From positions 1-19,843 of the forward strand of contig JAEZFH010000145.1 in NCBI GenBank assembly GCA_023437885.1: 19,843 nt of DNA, given 5' to 3'. The position numbers and the translations under genes are program-made. Shown here piece by piece: positions 1 to 7,364 of the stretch. Under the pieces are notes generated by a model that had not been told where the DNA came from, made no database searches, and saw nothing but the letters and a program-made list of their open reading frames with translations. Each line of letters starts with the position of its first letter. The stretch's first letter is position 1. The stretch is from Bacillota bacterium (GTDB taxonomy: Bacteria; Bacillota; Clostridia; Lachnospirales; Lachnospiraceae).

Positions 1-2170
1 GAAGAATCGTTAGCATCTGCGAAGGGTCATGTTCGGAAGCTTCCGGCTCCGTCCCACGGATTTTCGGTATCCCTGCCGTAGCCGCAGATACCCCAGCCGT
101 TTCAAGCTTTCCGGCGGCAGCCGGGCTGCTGCTGCCCTGCTGATCCGGCGGTATGTTCTGTCCTGCAGCCGTCCCCGGTTTCTCGGTCAAAGGAAGCCGT
201 AATACAAAGATACTGCCTTTCTCAGGCTCGGACCATTTTAGGTAGAGATCCCCTCCCATGTTATTTGCCAGGAGCTTGGAGATAGTGAGTCCCAGCCCGG
301 AGAAGCCCTCCGGCTTCTCCTCCTTCTCTCCGAAGTTTGTCCTTATAAAAATTTCTCTCTGCGCTGCTTCATCCATACCCTCACCCGTATCCATGATACT
401 GATCAGAACCTCTTTTTTATCCTCCTCGGCAAAAACCTCTACAAAGCCCTGTTCCGTATGCTTCAATGAATTTCCGATCAGATTGATCAGGATTTGCTTC
501 AGACGGTCCTCATCGGTATCTGCATAGTATTTTCCAACGGGGATACTGTTAATCAGCTTTATGCCGTCACCCTTCTTCATGTATTTGAGTACATCCATGA
601 CCGCTTGTACCGTACCGTTAATATCAAAGCTCTTATCATGAAATGTTAACTTTCGGTTCTTTAAGTTTTCAAAATCGATAATATCATTCACCATATGGGA
701 GAGCCTTGTGGCTACGGATATGATATATGTCAGATACTCGTCGCATTCCTCCCTGCTCCTGCGCTCCCTTTGATTCATTAAGGATTGGGACATATTGATA
801 ATGGCATGCAGCGGCGTCTTAAATTCATGGGAGGTATTCAGCAAAAATTCATCCTTAATCCGGTCTGCTGCAATCAAGTGATTGCTCAATCTTTTCAGCT
901 CCGAATAAGCTTTCGAGTATTGTTCCGCGATGAGCAGAAATACACCGATCAGTATCATCAGCAGTGATATCCGGGATACAATTGTGCTTGTTATAACAGA
1001 GTAAAGATATAGTCCCAAAGAGATATATTCCATCGTAAATTGAAGCAATACAAACAGAATAAAAAGCACATTCATCCTACTCAACCCTGCATGCCTGTTC
1101 CGAAGCAAGGCTACGGCCAGCAGGCAGGCAAGGCTGATATATGCCAGAGTATTTAGTACCGCAATCATTAATTCAAAATAAGTGGTAAGGATATTGGGAA
1201 TAACTAAAATAGCTGTCATATTAAGCAGCATGGCAATAACAATAACCTTTTCCCAACGCCTTGGAATTAGATCACGGCACATCTCCCTGATAAACAGACA
1301 GACAATTGCAATGCTGAAGCACACCACAGCAATCCTAAGCCTTATCATCAGCAGATAGGAAAAGGAGGTTATGATCAGGCTATATGTCTTTTCATTTCCT
1401 GTCAGAGCAATAAATCCATAGGATAAACAGGCTAGACTGATGTAGATAAATCTCCGTTCCTCTTTTTTCTTGAAGAAAAGGATTAGATAATAGGTACCTG
1501 ACAGCAGCAGAAAGGATACCGTCATGATATCGACAGCGATCGATTTCAGATGCGCCATCAATATCTGCTTCTGACTTCCCAGATAGATATTCTGAATGAT
1601 TCCTCCATTATAATAATCCAGGTTGGCTACCTGTATGATGATGTCCAATAACTCCGCTTCCTCCGGCAAAGGAAGGAAGAAAACCGACGGAATCACCTCC
1701 CCCCGATATCCCTCCTCCATACTATGTGCCGGATTTCCCCTTTCCCCTACCCAAGTTCCGTTGACATAAATCCGGAAAGAGGAACGGATATTAATTGTTT
1801 TGAGGCCATAAACTCCTGTATGACGGTTTACCTTAACCCGGAGGCGATAGGTACCGACTCCCTGGTCTCCCATCTCCGGTTCTGTCAGCTCCTTCTTCCA
1901 CCGGCCGGGAACACGGATATATGTTTTCTCTTCCGTACTCCGGCTGTCAATATCCTCCGCCGTCCAGAGAACATTGGGATAGAATTCCCAGGTACCGTCC
2001 AGCTTTACATTACCGTCTCTGTTGAAATCCCAACCCGATAAGTCCAAATAACCGTTTTCACATTCAGGCTGGTTGTTTGGCCTGGGATACAGATGATAGA
2101 TAACTGTCATCAGCACCATGCCTGCAAGCCCAGCAATTATAATCCGCCGAAAATTTACCTTCTGTCTCAA
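1..2170 (-). CDS. 7TMR-DISM sensor histidine kinase, probably hybrid (3' end beyond window)
   Basis: I translated this frame by hand; it is open from a TTG start at 2170 to the window edge (about 723 codons). An N-terminal hydrophobic segment (about residues 9-27) is followed by an extracytoplasmic beta-rich domain with the motif VKLDGTWEFYPN, then about seven hydrophobic segments (roughly 220-400), as in 7TMR-DISM receptors. The cytoplasmic part has a HisKA H-box TSHEFKTPLHAI with the phospho-acceptor at His448, an N-box with Asn567 (LINLIGNSLKHT), a G1 box DTGEGMD and a G2 box GLGLTISKL. After a Pro/Ala-rich linker the frame ends in SQMLTIL, which would fit the first strand of a receiver domain; that is inference. 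The TTG start is preceded by AGAGGA at good spacing; an ATG at 2119 is the alternative. The ligand is unknown, and nothing ties the kinase to eut control. Confidence 0.88.
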   Translation of the reverse strand, partial: MRQKVNFRRIIIAGLAGMVLMTVIYHLYPRPNNQPECENGYLDLSGWDFNRDGNVKLDGTWEFYPNVLWTAEDIDSRSTEEKTYIRVPGRWKKELTEPEMGDQGVGTYRLRVKVNRHTGVYGLKTINIRSSFRIYVNGTWVGERGNPAHSMEEGYRGEVIPSVFFLPLPEEAELLDIIIQVANLDYYNGGIIQNIYLGSQKQILMAHLKSIAVDIMTVSFLLLSGTYYLILFFKKKEERRFIYISLACLSYGFIALTGNEKTYSLIITSFSYLLMIRLRIAVVCFSIAIVCLFIREMCRDLIPRRWEKVIVIAMLLNMTAILVIPNILTTYFELMIAVLNTLAYISLACLLAVALLRNRHAGLSRMNVLFILFVLLQFTMEYISLGLYLYSVITSTIVSRISLLMILIGVFLLIAEQYSKAYSELKRLSNHLIAADRIKDEFLLNTSHEFKTPLHAIINMSQSLMNQRERRSREECDEYLTYIISVATRLSHMVNDIIDFENLKNRKLTFHDKSFDINGTVQAVMDVLKYMKKGDGIKLINSIPVGKYYADTDEDRLKQILINLIGNSLKHTEQGFVEVFAEEDKKEVLISIMDTGEGMDEAAQREIFIRTNFGEKEEKPEGFSGLGLTISKLLANNMGGDLYLKWSEPEKGSIFVLRLPLTEKPGTAAGQNIPPDQQGSSSPAAAGKLETAGVSAATAGIPKIRGTEPEASEHDPSQMLTIL

Positions 2171-2249
2171 ATCCTTATCCTCTTATTCATCTTCTGATTT
2201 TCATGTCCTTATTTTTGATCTTTTTATTATTAATCATGTACCAACCTCA

Positions 2250-2297
2250 TATATTACCTCTTATATTACCTCTTATATTACTTCTTATATCGCTTTT
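2250..2297. repeat. 12-bp tandem repeat, about 3-4 copies
   Basis: The plus strand reads TATATTACCTCT at 2250-2261 and 2262-2273, then TATATTACTTCT at 2274-2285, then a decayed unit at 2286-2297. On the kinase's strand each unit reads AGAGGTAATATA. The array lies 80-130 bases upstream of the kinase start, in the AT-rich gap between it and the CPBP gene. Confidence 0.85.
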
Positions 2298-2298
2298 T

Positions 2299-2328
2299 AA
2301 AATATTTTCTTATATTACTTTTTGTCCA
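2299..2328 (-). promoter_or_regulatory. Candidate promoter for the sensor kinase
   Basis: On the minus strand TGGACA (2323-2328) and TATTTT (2299-2304) are separated by 18 bases, a moderate sigma-A-like match. It lies just upstream of the 12-bp repeat array. AT-rich sequence makes chance matches common. Confidence 0.25.
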
Positions 2329-2408
2329 TCTTCATTAATAGTCCTTAAGATATGTTTTGTCTTATTTTACTATGATTTGCCGTATAAAGTAAATAGAGCA
2401 GAAATGAA

Positions 2409-3200
2409 TTAAACCATTCCCCTGGTCCGTCCCAGCCTCCCAATGAGAAAAGCACCCTGCAAAATCACCAGTACACTGCACACCATAGCTATCGTTTGTG
2501 CCGAAGTATCCCCGGCTGTAATCAAATTAAAGCCCCCATGCCAGATCAATACCGGCAGGACACTGAAACGGCTCCTTTGGCAGAGCCACGCCAGCACAAG
2601 GGAGCCGAAGCTCAGGCTGACTGCCCAACCGATGATTCCGGGCCCCATATTCATATAAGTCTCGTTAAACATGAATGCCGGCAAATGCCAGAGCATCCAA
2701 ATCAATGCCACAATCAGGGCACTTATGCGAAGAGAGAAGCGTTTGCTCAGCTCCGGCAAAAGAAAGCCTCTCCATCCTGATTCCTCACCCAAACCAAAGG
2801 TTACGATCCATACCAGGGCAGTCTGCACTATATTTAAACCCGGAAGCTTACCGGTAAGGCCGAAGCGGCTCCAATCAGGCCAGGCACCGTTCAGGAAGCG
2901 CTGTACTACAGCCGCAGTGACTGCATAGAGGATCGGCATAAGTACTGCAATTCCCAGCCATTTCAGCGGAAAGCGCAGCGAATAGGTTCTCATTAACCAG
3001 GCTTTTAATTCCTTTCTTCCTCCGGAAACCAGAGATGCAATAACAGCCCCAATCAAAGGCCCGAAGGAGGCCAGATAGAACTGAGCCTGAAATGTGGGAA
3101 TATGCTCTCCCCACAAACGGTTGATCAGAAGCGGAAGCCAGATCATCCAACTGATCCCATAGGATACCATAAGATATACAATGAATTTCTCATGTTTCAT
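2409..3200 (-). CDS. CPBP-family intramembrane metalloprotease (Abi/CAAX-like)
   Basis: This is a polytopic membrane protein of 263 residues. It carries the CPBP signature: GLGEESGWRGF with Glu139, Glu140 and Arg144, the second motif WHLPAF with His172, and a third motif HGGFN with His221. These are the expected metal/catalytic residues of the Rce1/CAAX-type glutamic intramembrane proteases. Members process prenylated proteins in eukaryotes and have varied, mostly unassigned roles in bacteria, such as bacteriocin self-immunity. I chose the ATG at 3200 because GAGG lies five bases upstream; an upstream ATG at 3245 would add 15 residues but has no good ribosome-binding site. It appears to be a single-gene unit with its own promoter region at 3304-3348. 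The substrate cannot be told from sequence. Confidence 0.88.
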   Translation of the reverse strand: MKHEKFIVYLMVSYGISWMIWLPLLINRLWGEHIPTFQAQFYLASFGPLIGAVIASLVSGGRKELKAWLMRTYSLRFPLKWLGIAVLMPILYAVTAAVVQRFLNGAWPDWSRFGLTGKLPGLNIVQTALVWIVTFGLGEESGWRGFLLPELSKRFSLRISALIVALIWMLWHLPAFMFNETYMNMGPGIIGWAVSLSFGSLVLAWLCQRSRFSVLPVLIWHGGFNLITAGDTSAQTIAMVCSVLVILQGAFLIGRLGRTRGMV

Positions 3201-3303
3201 AATTACCTCATTTCCTTGAGCAATATCCCAGGTCTCCCGCAGCATTAAGCTCCTGCGGCCTGCTCCGCCGCATGGCAGCGGCCGAGGACCGGTATAAACT
3301 CAA

Positions 3304-3341
3304 CAGGCTTTCTATGCTATTATATTATCATAGAAAGCCTG
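3304..3341. promoter_or_regulatory. Perfect 13-bp inverted repeat over a TATAAT box (operator/promoter of the CPBP gene)
   Basis: CAGGCTTTCTATG (3304-3316) is exactly repeated in inverse at 3329-3341, with an AT-only central 12 bases apart from one C. On the minus strand the centre contains TATAAT (3319-3324), with a weak -35 TTCACG (3343-3348) 18 bases away. The repeat is about 100 bases upstream of the CPBP start. No T-run follows on either strand, so a terminator is less likely than an operator. Confidence 0.6.
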
Positions 3342-3411
3342 GCGTGAATCAATCTTTTTCTATATCATATTCTCCCAACAGAAGATGCAGAGTATCGGAC
3401 GATACGCTTTG

Positions 3412-3855
3412 CTATCCGATCACTTTGTCAATGAAAACCTCTCCGTTCAAATGGTCTATTTCATGACATAAGCATTTTGCCATCTCACCCTCACCGGTTA
3501 TGACGATCTCTTCTCCCATCTCATTCAGCGCTTTTACTGTGACCCTTTGCGGACGCAGCGTCTTCCCCACCTGCCCCGGGAAGCTCAGGCACCCTTCGAT
3601 GCATTCCTGTTCTCCTTCCGAAGCCGTTATGACAGGATTTACAAGCTTCAGGATATAATCCTCATAATCAATCACGATCAGCCTCTTCAGTATCCCAATC
3701 TGGTTGGCGGCCAAGGCGGCACCGTTCTCCGTATGATGCAGCGTATCCATCATATCCTCCAGCAATTCTCGTATTTTGTCGCTCACCTCGGTTACTTCCC
3801 TGCACTTTTTATATAATATTTCATCCTTCTCATATCTAAGCTGTCTTAATGCCAT
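3412..3855 (-). CDS. def: Peptide deformylase
   Basis: This 147-residue enzyme would remove the formyl group from the N-terminal methionine of new proteins. All three deformylase motifs are present: motif 1 reads GAALAANQ (residues 45-52), motif 2 is EGCLSFP with metal ligand Cys89, and motif 3 is HEIDH with His131, catalytic Glu132 and His135. Motif 1 departs from the usual GxGLAAPQ (Gly to Ala, Pro to Asn), while the metal ligands are intact. The start overlaps the last 20 bases of the upstream XRE regulator gene, implying translational coupling. The protein is short and lacks an extended C-terminus. It may be a second, regulated deformylase rather than the housekeeping copy; that is inference. 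Confidence 0.93.
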   Translation of the reverse strand: MALRQLRYEKDEILYKKCREVTEVSDKIRELLEDMMDTLHHTENGAALAANQIGILKRLIVIDYEDYILKLVNPVITASEGEQECIEGCLSFPGQVGKTLRPQRVTVKALNEMGEEIVITGEGEMAKCLCHEIDHLNGEVFIDKVIG

Positions 3856-4090
3856 CGCTGCTCCTCCTGCTGCTGTCAGACCTCAGTCTTTTCATACTCT
3901 CCTCAAACAGAAAAACCTCTTCGATCGGAAGCCCAAACACTTTGGATATGCTGTAAGCAATCCAGATGGAAGGCTCATATTTCTCTGCTTCAATTGCATG
4001 GATGGCCTGCCTGGAGGTCCCCACCAGCACTCCAAGCTGCTCCTGAGTAATTCCCAGCCTCTCTCTTAGCTCTCTCATTCTGTTTTTCAT
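3836..4090 (-). CDS. XRE-family transcriptional regulator (small HTH)
   Basis: This is an 84-residue protein with one XRE/Cro helix-turn-helix filling residues 3-60 (LRERLGITQEQLGVLVG, then SRQAIHAIEAEKYEPS and an FGLPIEEVF tail). This is the short cytosolic regulator type common in Firmicutes. GGAGAG lies five bases before the ATG. The gene overlaps the deformylase gene by 20 bases, so the two form an operon. The perfect inverted repeat at 4102-4157, over the promoter and just upstream of the ribosome-binding site, makes autorepression likely. The short basic, Ser-rich C-terminus has no recognisable ligand-binding domain. Confidence 0.92.
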   Translation of the reverse strand: MKNRMRELRERLGITQEQLGVLVGTSRQAIHAIEAEKYEPSIWIAYSISKVFGLPIEEVFLFEESMKRLRSDSSRRSSDGIKTA

Positions 4091-4101
4091 AATAACTCTC
4101 C

Positions 4102-4157
4102 ATTCATAAACTACACTGTATGTAATGTTAACCTTACATACAGTGTAGTTTATGAAT
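4102..4157. promoter_or_regulatory. Perfect 24-bp inverted repeat, operator of the XRE-def operon
   Basis: The arms 4102-4125 and 4134-4157 are exact inverse copies separated by TGTTAACC. Each arm contains a near-palindromic TACAnTGTA-type core (TACACTGTA and TACAGTGTA). The left-hand end sits directly before the XRE ribosome-binding site and the right-hand arm overlaps the -10 box. Two dyad half-sites flanking a transcription start suit a dimeric HTH repressor. Confidence 0.75.
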
Positions 4158-4171
4158 CATCCTTTTGTCAA
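4142..4171 (-). promoter_or_regulatory. Promoter of the XRE-def operon
   Basis: On the minus strand a perfect TTGACA (4166-4171) is followed after 18 bases by TACACT (4142-4147). The predicted start near 4135 falls between the two arms of the inverted repeat and would leave a leader of about 45 bases before the XRE ATG at 4090. Confidence 0.55.
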
Positions 4172-4387
4172 GCAAGGATTGTACTTTCCTGAAGATGCCT
4201 CCCTTAAATATGGAAGGCTTTATCAGTTACAAAGACCGGCACTTGTTAATCAGCTCAGAAACCTTTATTCCCTGCTAACACACGTAGGTAACCGGATTAC
4301 CATTGTGGGTCATATCCCCCAGATTAATTATACCCGCATTATACGAAATAGCAGTGAAAAGCCTCAGCTTCTCCGGCGCACCAAAAT

Positions 4388-4415
4388 AATAGCCCGCCGG
4401 CGCCGGCAGGCTATT
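4388..4415 (-). terminator. Probable terminator of the eut operon
   Basis: AATAGCC at 4388-4394 pairs with GGCTATT at 4409-4415, and the inner GCCG/CGGC segments pair around a 4-base loop. On the minus strand the one interruption becomes a G-U wobble, giving a 12-bp GC-rich stem followed by ATTTTGG. The U-run is short, so efficiency is uncertain. It lies 36 bases past the DUF2284 stop. Confidence 0.6.
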
Positions 4416-4451
4416 TCAATCCAATCTAGGGTTCTTCACTTAAATTGCGCT

Positions 4452-5021
4452 TTAACCTTCGCTTTTAAGCTGCCTTCCGGTCAAGATCGCTGCGATCGCC
4501 AGATTATATTCCGGCAAACCGGTAGAACTCCACACCAGCTCCAAACCGAAGAATTCCTTCGACAGCTTTGTGAAATCAAACCCAAAGGAGGTTAAGGAAT
4601 ATCGTCTGCGCTCCGGCTTGATACATGGCAGACCTGCTGCCCTGGTACATGTTTCACACTGTTCACAACGCCCCGGGGCTAATACCAGGCTGTCCGGCAA
4701 TTCCTTTTCCAATGCCAGCAGGACTTCCAGAAGTATTTTTTTTACTCTGCCATAGCTCTCCCTGCGTATTCTCTCCGTCTCCTCGGATGTATTTGCATTC
4801 CTGCGGTAATCCCCGCCGTATCTTACCTGGACTGCAATGATATACGCCTCGGCATATCCCTCCAGAAATTTCTTATCCGGAGTATTCGGCGGACAGGACC
4901 ACACCTTGCCATAATCCGGACAGGCACTGCACAAATCACAGAATTTTTCGGGAAAGCAATAGTCTCTTAACCATGAAGCTGTTTCCGTCTTTTTTACATA
5001 GACCTTTGTTTTATAATCCAT
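4452..5021 (-). CDS. DUF2284 cysteine-rich metal-binding protein
   Basis: This 189-residue soluble protein matches the DUF2284 pattern: an N-terminal cysteine cluster at Cys22, 28, 31, 34 and 43 (CDLCSACP ... WSCPP) and a second at Cys119, 122, 125 and 133 (CEQCETC ... GLPC). Such spacing suggests one or two Fe-S clusters or zinc sites. The biochemical function of the family is not established, to my knowledge. The ATG at 5021 follows AGGAG at nine bases and is preferred over an in-frame ATG at 5039, which lacks a site. The gene starts 56 bases after eutQ and precedes the terminator, so it is probably the last gene of the eut transcript. A redox or corrinoid-related role in the pathway is only a suggestion from context. 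Confidence 0.85.
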   Translation of the reverse strand: MDYKTKVYVKKTETASWLRDYCFPEKFCDLCSACPDYGKVWSCPPNTPDKKFLEGYAEAYIIAVQVRYGGDYRRNANTSEETERIRRESYGRVKKILLEVLLALEKELPDSLVLAPGRCEQCETCTRAAGLPCIKPERRRYSLTSFGFDFTKLSKEFFGLELVWSSTGLPEYNLAIAAILTGRQLKSEG

Positions 5022-5077
5022 TCTCCCGGCTCCTGTCATGACCTGATTTGCTGCATTATCTCTGCTTTTGTGCTGCG

Positions 5078-5524
5078 TTATTCCGACTTCTGCTGCCAGT
5101 CAGCCGGATATACAAAGTATGCAAATCTTGCCTTGGAAGGTGTCTGGAAATGAATATGGCTGTTCTTGGGTATGTAGATGATGTCCCCGGGATATCCTGT
5201 GATGATTCTTCCATTGATCTCAATCTCCAATATTCCGTCGATGACCATATCATATTCATCATAAGTCAGGGTCCATTCAAAGCTTGTATTGTCCAGCTCC
5301 ATAATACCGGCGCCCATTCTTGGCGCTTCCTCCAGGGTAACGATATCCTGCAGAGATACACCGGGCTGCCCGCCGAAAGGTACTGTTTTCACTGTTTCGG
5401 TTTTCACCCGCAGAATTCCGCTGGGATCCTTTTCTTTATCAAAGCTTTCCGGGCCCGGGAGCCCAAGGGTCTCGCGGAGAACCTTTTCAACAATCTCCCG
5501 GATGATTTCTTCGCTTATATTCAT
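5078..5524 (-). CDS. eutQ: EutQ-like cupin (short form)
   Basis: The 148 residues align with the C-terminal cupin of enterobacterial EutQ: FEWTLTYDEYDMVIDG, PGDIIYIPKNSHIHF and the terminal YPADW are diagnostic. EutQ has been reported to have acetate-kinase activity and to support microcompartment function, so it could make ATP from the acetyl-phosphate formed by the PduL-type enzyme. Compared with E. coli EutQ (about 233 residues) the N-terminal module is missing; instead residues 1-22 form an amphipathic helix (EEIIREIVEKVLRETLGL), resembling a microcompartment-targeting peptide. The gene follows eutH by 29 bases. No acetate kinase gene is present in the window. Confidence 0.9.
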   Translation of the reverse strand: MNISEEIIREIVEKVLRETLGLPGPESFDKEKDPSGILRVKTETVKTVPFGGQPGVSLQDIVTLEEAPRMGAGIMELDNTSFEWTLTYDEYDMVIDGILEIEINGRIITGYPGDIIYIPKNSHIHFQTPSKARFAYFVYPADWQQKSE

Positions 5525-5553
5525 ACGTTTTCCTGCCTTTCCTTTATTTCAGA

Positions 5554-6786
5554 CTATTTCTTTTCCTCTGAAACTGAAGTCTTCATCTTGGAGAGAAGCA
5601 TCGGAGCAAGGATATTGGCCAAAATTAATGCCGTAATACCTGCTACCAGCTTACCGATAATTACAGGGAAGATCATCTCCGAATTAACGCCTGCCGTAAA
5701 GCCCAGGTGGTCACCAAATACGAAGGCTGCGGATACTGCAAACGCAACGTTCAGGAGCTTACCCTTGGCATTCATATCTCCCATAATATTAAACATCGCG
5801 ATGTTATTGGCAAGGTTGGCTACCAGACCGGCAGAGCTGTTTTCATCCATTCCAAAGGCTTTGCCCATCTTCTTCAGAGGCTTTTCAAAGGTCTTGGTAA
5901 TCCATTTCACCATGGGGAAGGCACCGATTAATACGATGGCAATCTGTCCGCAGACCAGCAGACCGGAGAGCAAGGGAACGGTTCCGGTTTCATCCGGCTC
6001 AACCATGATATTAAATAACGGGAATTTAATTCCTGTCTGATATTCAAATACTGCGATAGCAGTAAAGATTGTGATCAATACGGTAACGCCGGTTCCAAAC
6101 TTATTGAAGCCATTGATCATCTTGGCGGGAATGAACCAAAGACCCAGAACAATCAGACCTGCAATGATAATTACAGGGATCAGGTTTACAAATATGGTGC
6201 CCACATTAATCTTATAGGGTGTCATATTCATTGCCAGACCCCCCACGATACATCCGATGGGAATAGTAATAAGACCTGCCAGAATACCTGCGCCAAGGAA
6301 CGGTCTGTCATCCTTTTTAATGATGGACAGGGCCACCGGAATGGTAAATACGATGGTGGGTCCCATCATGGTGCCGAGAATTAATCCGGAGAAATTACCG
6401 ATGGCTTCATTCTCTGCCAATTGCATGGCGAGGGGATAGCCTCCCATATCACAGGCTAGCAGTGTAGTTGCAAACATGGACGCGTCTGCGCCTACCAGAT
6501 TGTAGAGCGGAACAATGATCGGCTTAAGCAAAATAGCAAGCACCGGTGCCGCCGCAACTACGCCCGCCATAGCGATTGCCAGAGGTCCCATGGCATTAAA
6601 GCCTTCGTCAAACTTTTCGCCATAGCCTAATTTATTGCCGCGGATTTTGTCAAAGGCACCGACGAGCATAAAAATCATCATAATGAAGATAATCACCGAG
6701 TTAATGGACAAATTGGAAAACCATGCACTGATACTATCCGTAAATACACTTACGTTGGTAATATTATCGATTAATTCCTGAAACAT
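5554..6786 (-). CDS. eutH: EutH, ethanolamine permease
   Basis: This is a 410-residue polytopic membrane protein, close to the length of E. coli EutH (about 408). It has about ten to eleven hydrophobic segments and family-typical stretches such as FDEGFNAMGPLAIAMAGVVA, ACDMGGYPLAMQLA, GLILGTMMGPTIVF and FGDHLGFTAGVN. It is expected to bring ethanolamine across the membrane, which matters most at low external concentration or pH where the uncharged amine does not diffuse in. AGGAGG precedes the ATG by seven bases. It lies between the PduT-like shell gene and eutQ in the operon. Confidence 0.96.
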   Translation of the reverse strand: MFQELIDNITNVSVFTDSISAWFSNLSINSVIIFIMMIFMLVGAFDKIRGNKLGYGEKFDEGFNAMGPLAIAMAGVVAAAPVLAILLKPIIVPLYNLVGADASMFATTLLACDMGGYPLAMQLAENEAIGNFSGLILGTMMGPTIVFTIPVALSIIKKDDRPFLGAGILAGLITIPIGCIVGGLAMNMTPYKINVGTIFVNLIPVIIIAGLIVLGLWFIPAKMINGFNKFGTGVTVLITIFTAIAVFEYQTGIKFPLFNIMVEPDETGTVPLLSGLLVCGQIAIVLIGAFPMVKWITKTFEKPLKKMGKAFGMDENSSAGLVANLANNIAMFNIMGDMNAKGKLLNVAFAVSAAFVFGDHLGFTAGVNSEMIFPVIIGKLVAGITALILANILAPMLLSKMKTSVSEEKK

Positions 6787-6819
6787 ACTATTTCCTCCTA
6801 TATTTTCGGTAATGGTAGC

Positions 6820-7359
6820 TTACAACAAGGTATTATATAATGCCGGTGACGGCTTCGGAATTACTGTGCTCTGGAGATATAATTCGCTGCTTTTCTGCGC
6901 TGCCGCAATCGCTGCCCGTACCGCTCCAACCTCACCGGTCAGGGATACAAAGCCTTTTCCTCCGATTGCATAGCCGATCCGAACCTCGATTAAGGTAACC
7001 TGTGCCGCCTTGGCAGCAACATCGGCGGCGTTAATTGCAGATGCCACTGAATAAAATTCGATTACTCCTACTGCTCCTGATCTGGGTACCTGGTTCACAG
7101 CAGTCAGCGCCGGAATTAGCTGCGGATGAACATTGGGGATGAACAGGGTATCTACCAGATATTCTCCGCTGCGCTTCATGCCCTCGGCCATCGATGCCTT
7201 TACCTCTCCCGTGTTTCCGGAAATGATGATCATATATTTTCCCGGACATACGGTTGAGGCCCGGTTTAATTCCACCTGTGCCGCCTTTAACATGAAATCG
7301 CCTGTCTCGATGCCCCGTGCTATGCTTGACAGTTCAATCATACCAATCGCATTTCCCAT
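6820..7359 (-). CDS. PduT-like tandem BMC shell protein with Fe-S cysteine
   Basis: The 179 residues contain two BMC domains: about 1-90 (starting GMIELSSIARGIETGD) and about 95-179 (starting GVIEFYSVASAINAAD). This is the trimeric, pseudohexameric BMC-T architecture. PduT, the closest named relative, holds one 4Fe-4S cluster at the trimer axis through Cys38 of each subunit; here a cysteine is also residue 38 (TVCPGKY). The protein probably carries electrons through the shell for the adjacent PduS-like reductase, only six bases upstream. AAAGGAGG precedes the start. Calling it PduT-like rather than EutL-like rests on domain order, this cysteine and the PduS neighbour; EutL is encoded separately at 15181-15831. 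Confidence 0.9.
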   Translation of the reverse strand: MGNAIGMIELSSIARGIETGDFMLKAAQVELNRASTVCPGKYMIIISGNTGEVKASMAEGMKRSGEYLVDTLFIPNVHPQLIPALTAVNQVPRSGAVGVIEFYSVASAINAADVAAKAAQVTLIEVRIGYAIGGKGFVSLTGEVGAVRAAIAAAQKSSELYLQSTVIPKPSPALYNTLL

Positions 7360-7364
7360 ATCTG

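Larger units (their letters stand above)
4091..4451. other. 361-base intergenic region between the eut operon end and the XRE-def pair
   Basis: It contains, from right to left, a terminator-like hairpin (4388-4415), two stray TATAAT-like boxes on the minus strand near 4325-4345, a -35/-10 pair (4142-4171) and the 24-bp inverted repeat (4102-4157). I see no convincing gene. An open frame on the plus strand from 4152 has no ribosome-binding site and runs antisense into the DUF2284 gene. Confidence 0.7.

Noticed and set aside
3394..3420. ATCGGA/TCCGAT hairpin at the def stop codon as a terminator
   Set aside because: The stem is only 6 bp with a 15-base loop and no T-run follows on the gene's strand.
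4152..4595. 147-codon open frame on the plus strand starting in the 24-bp inverted repeat
   Set aside because: It has no ribosome-binding site, runs antisense into the DUF2284 gene and shows no family pattern.
5048..6040. 330-codon open frame on the plus strand opposite eutQ and eutH
   Set aside because: It is the antisense of two clearly recognised genes; the composition is that of a mirror frame and no start site precedes it.
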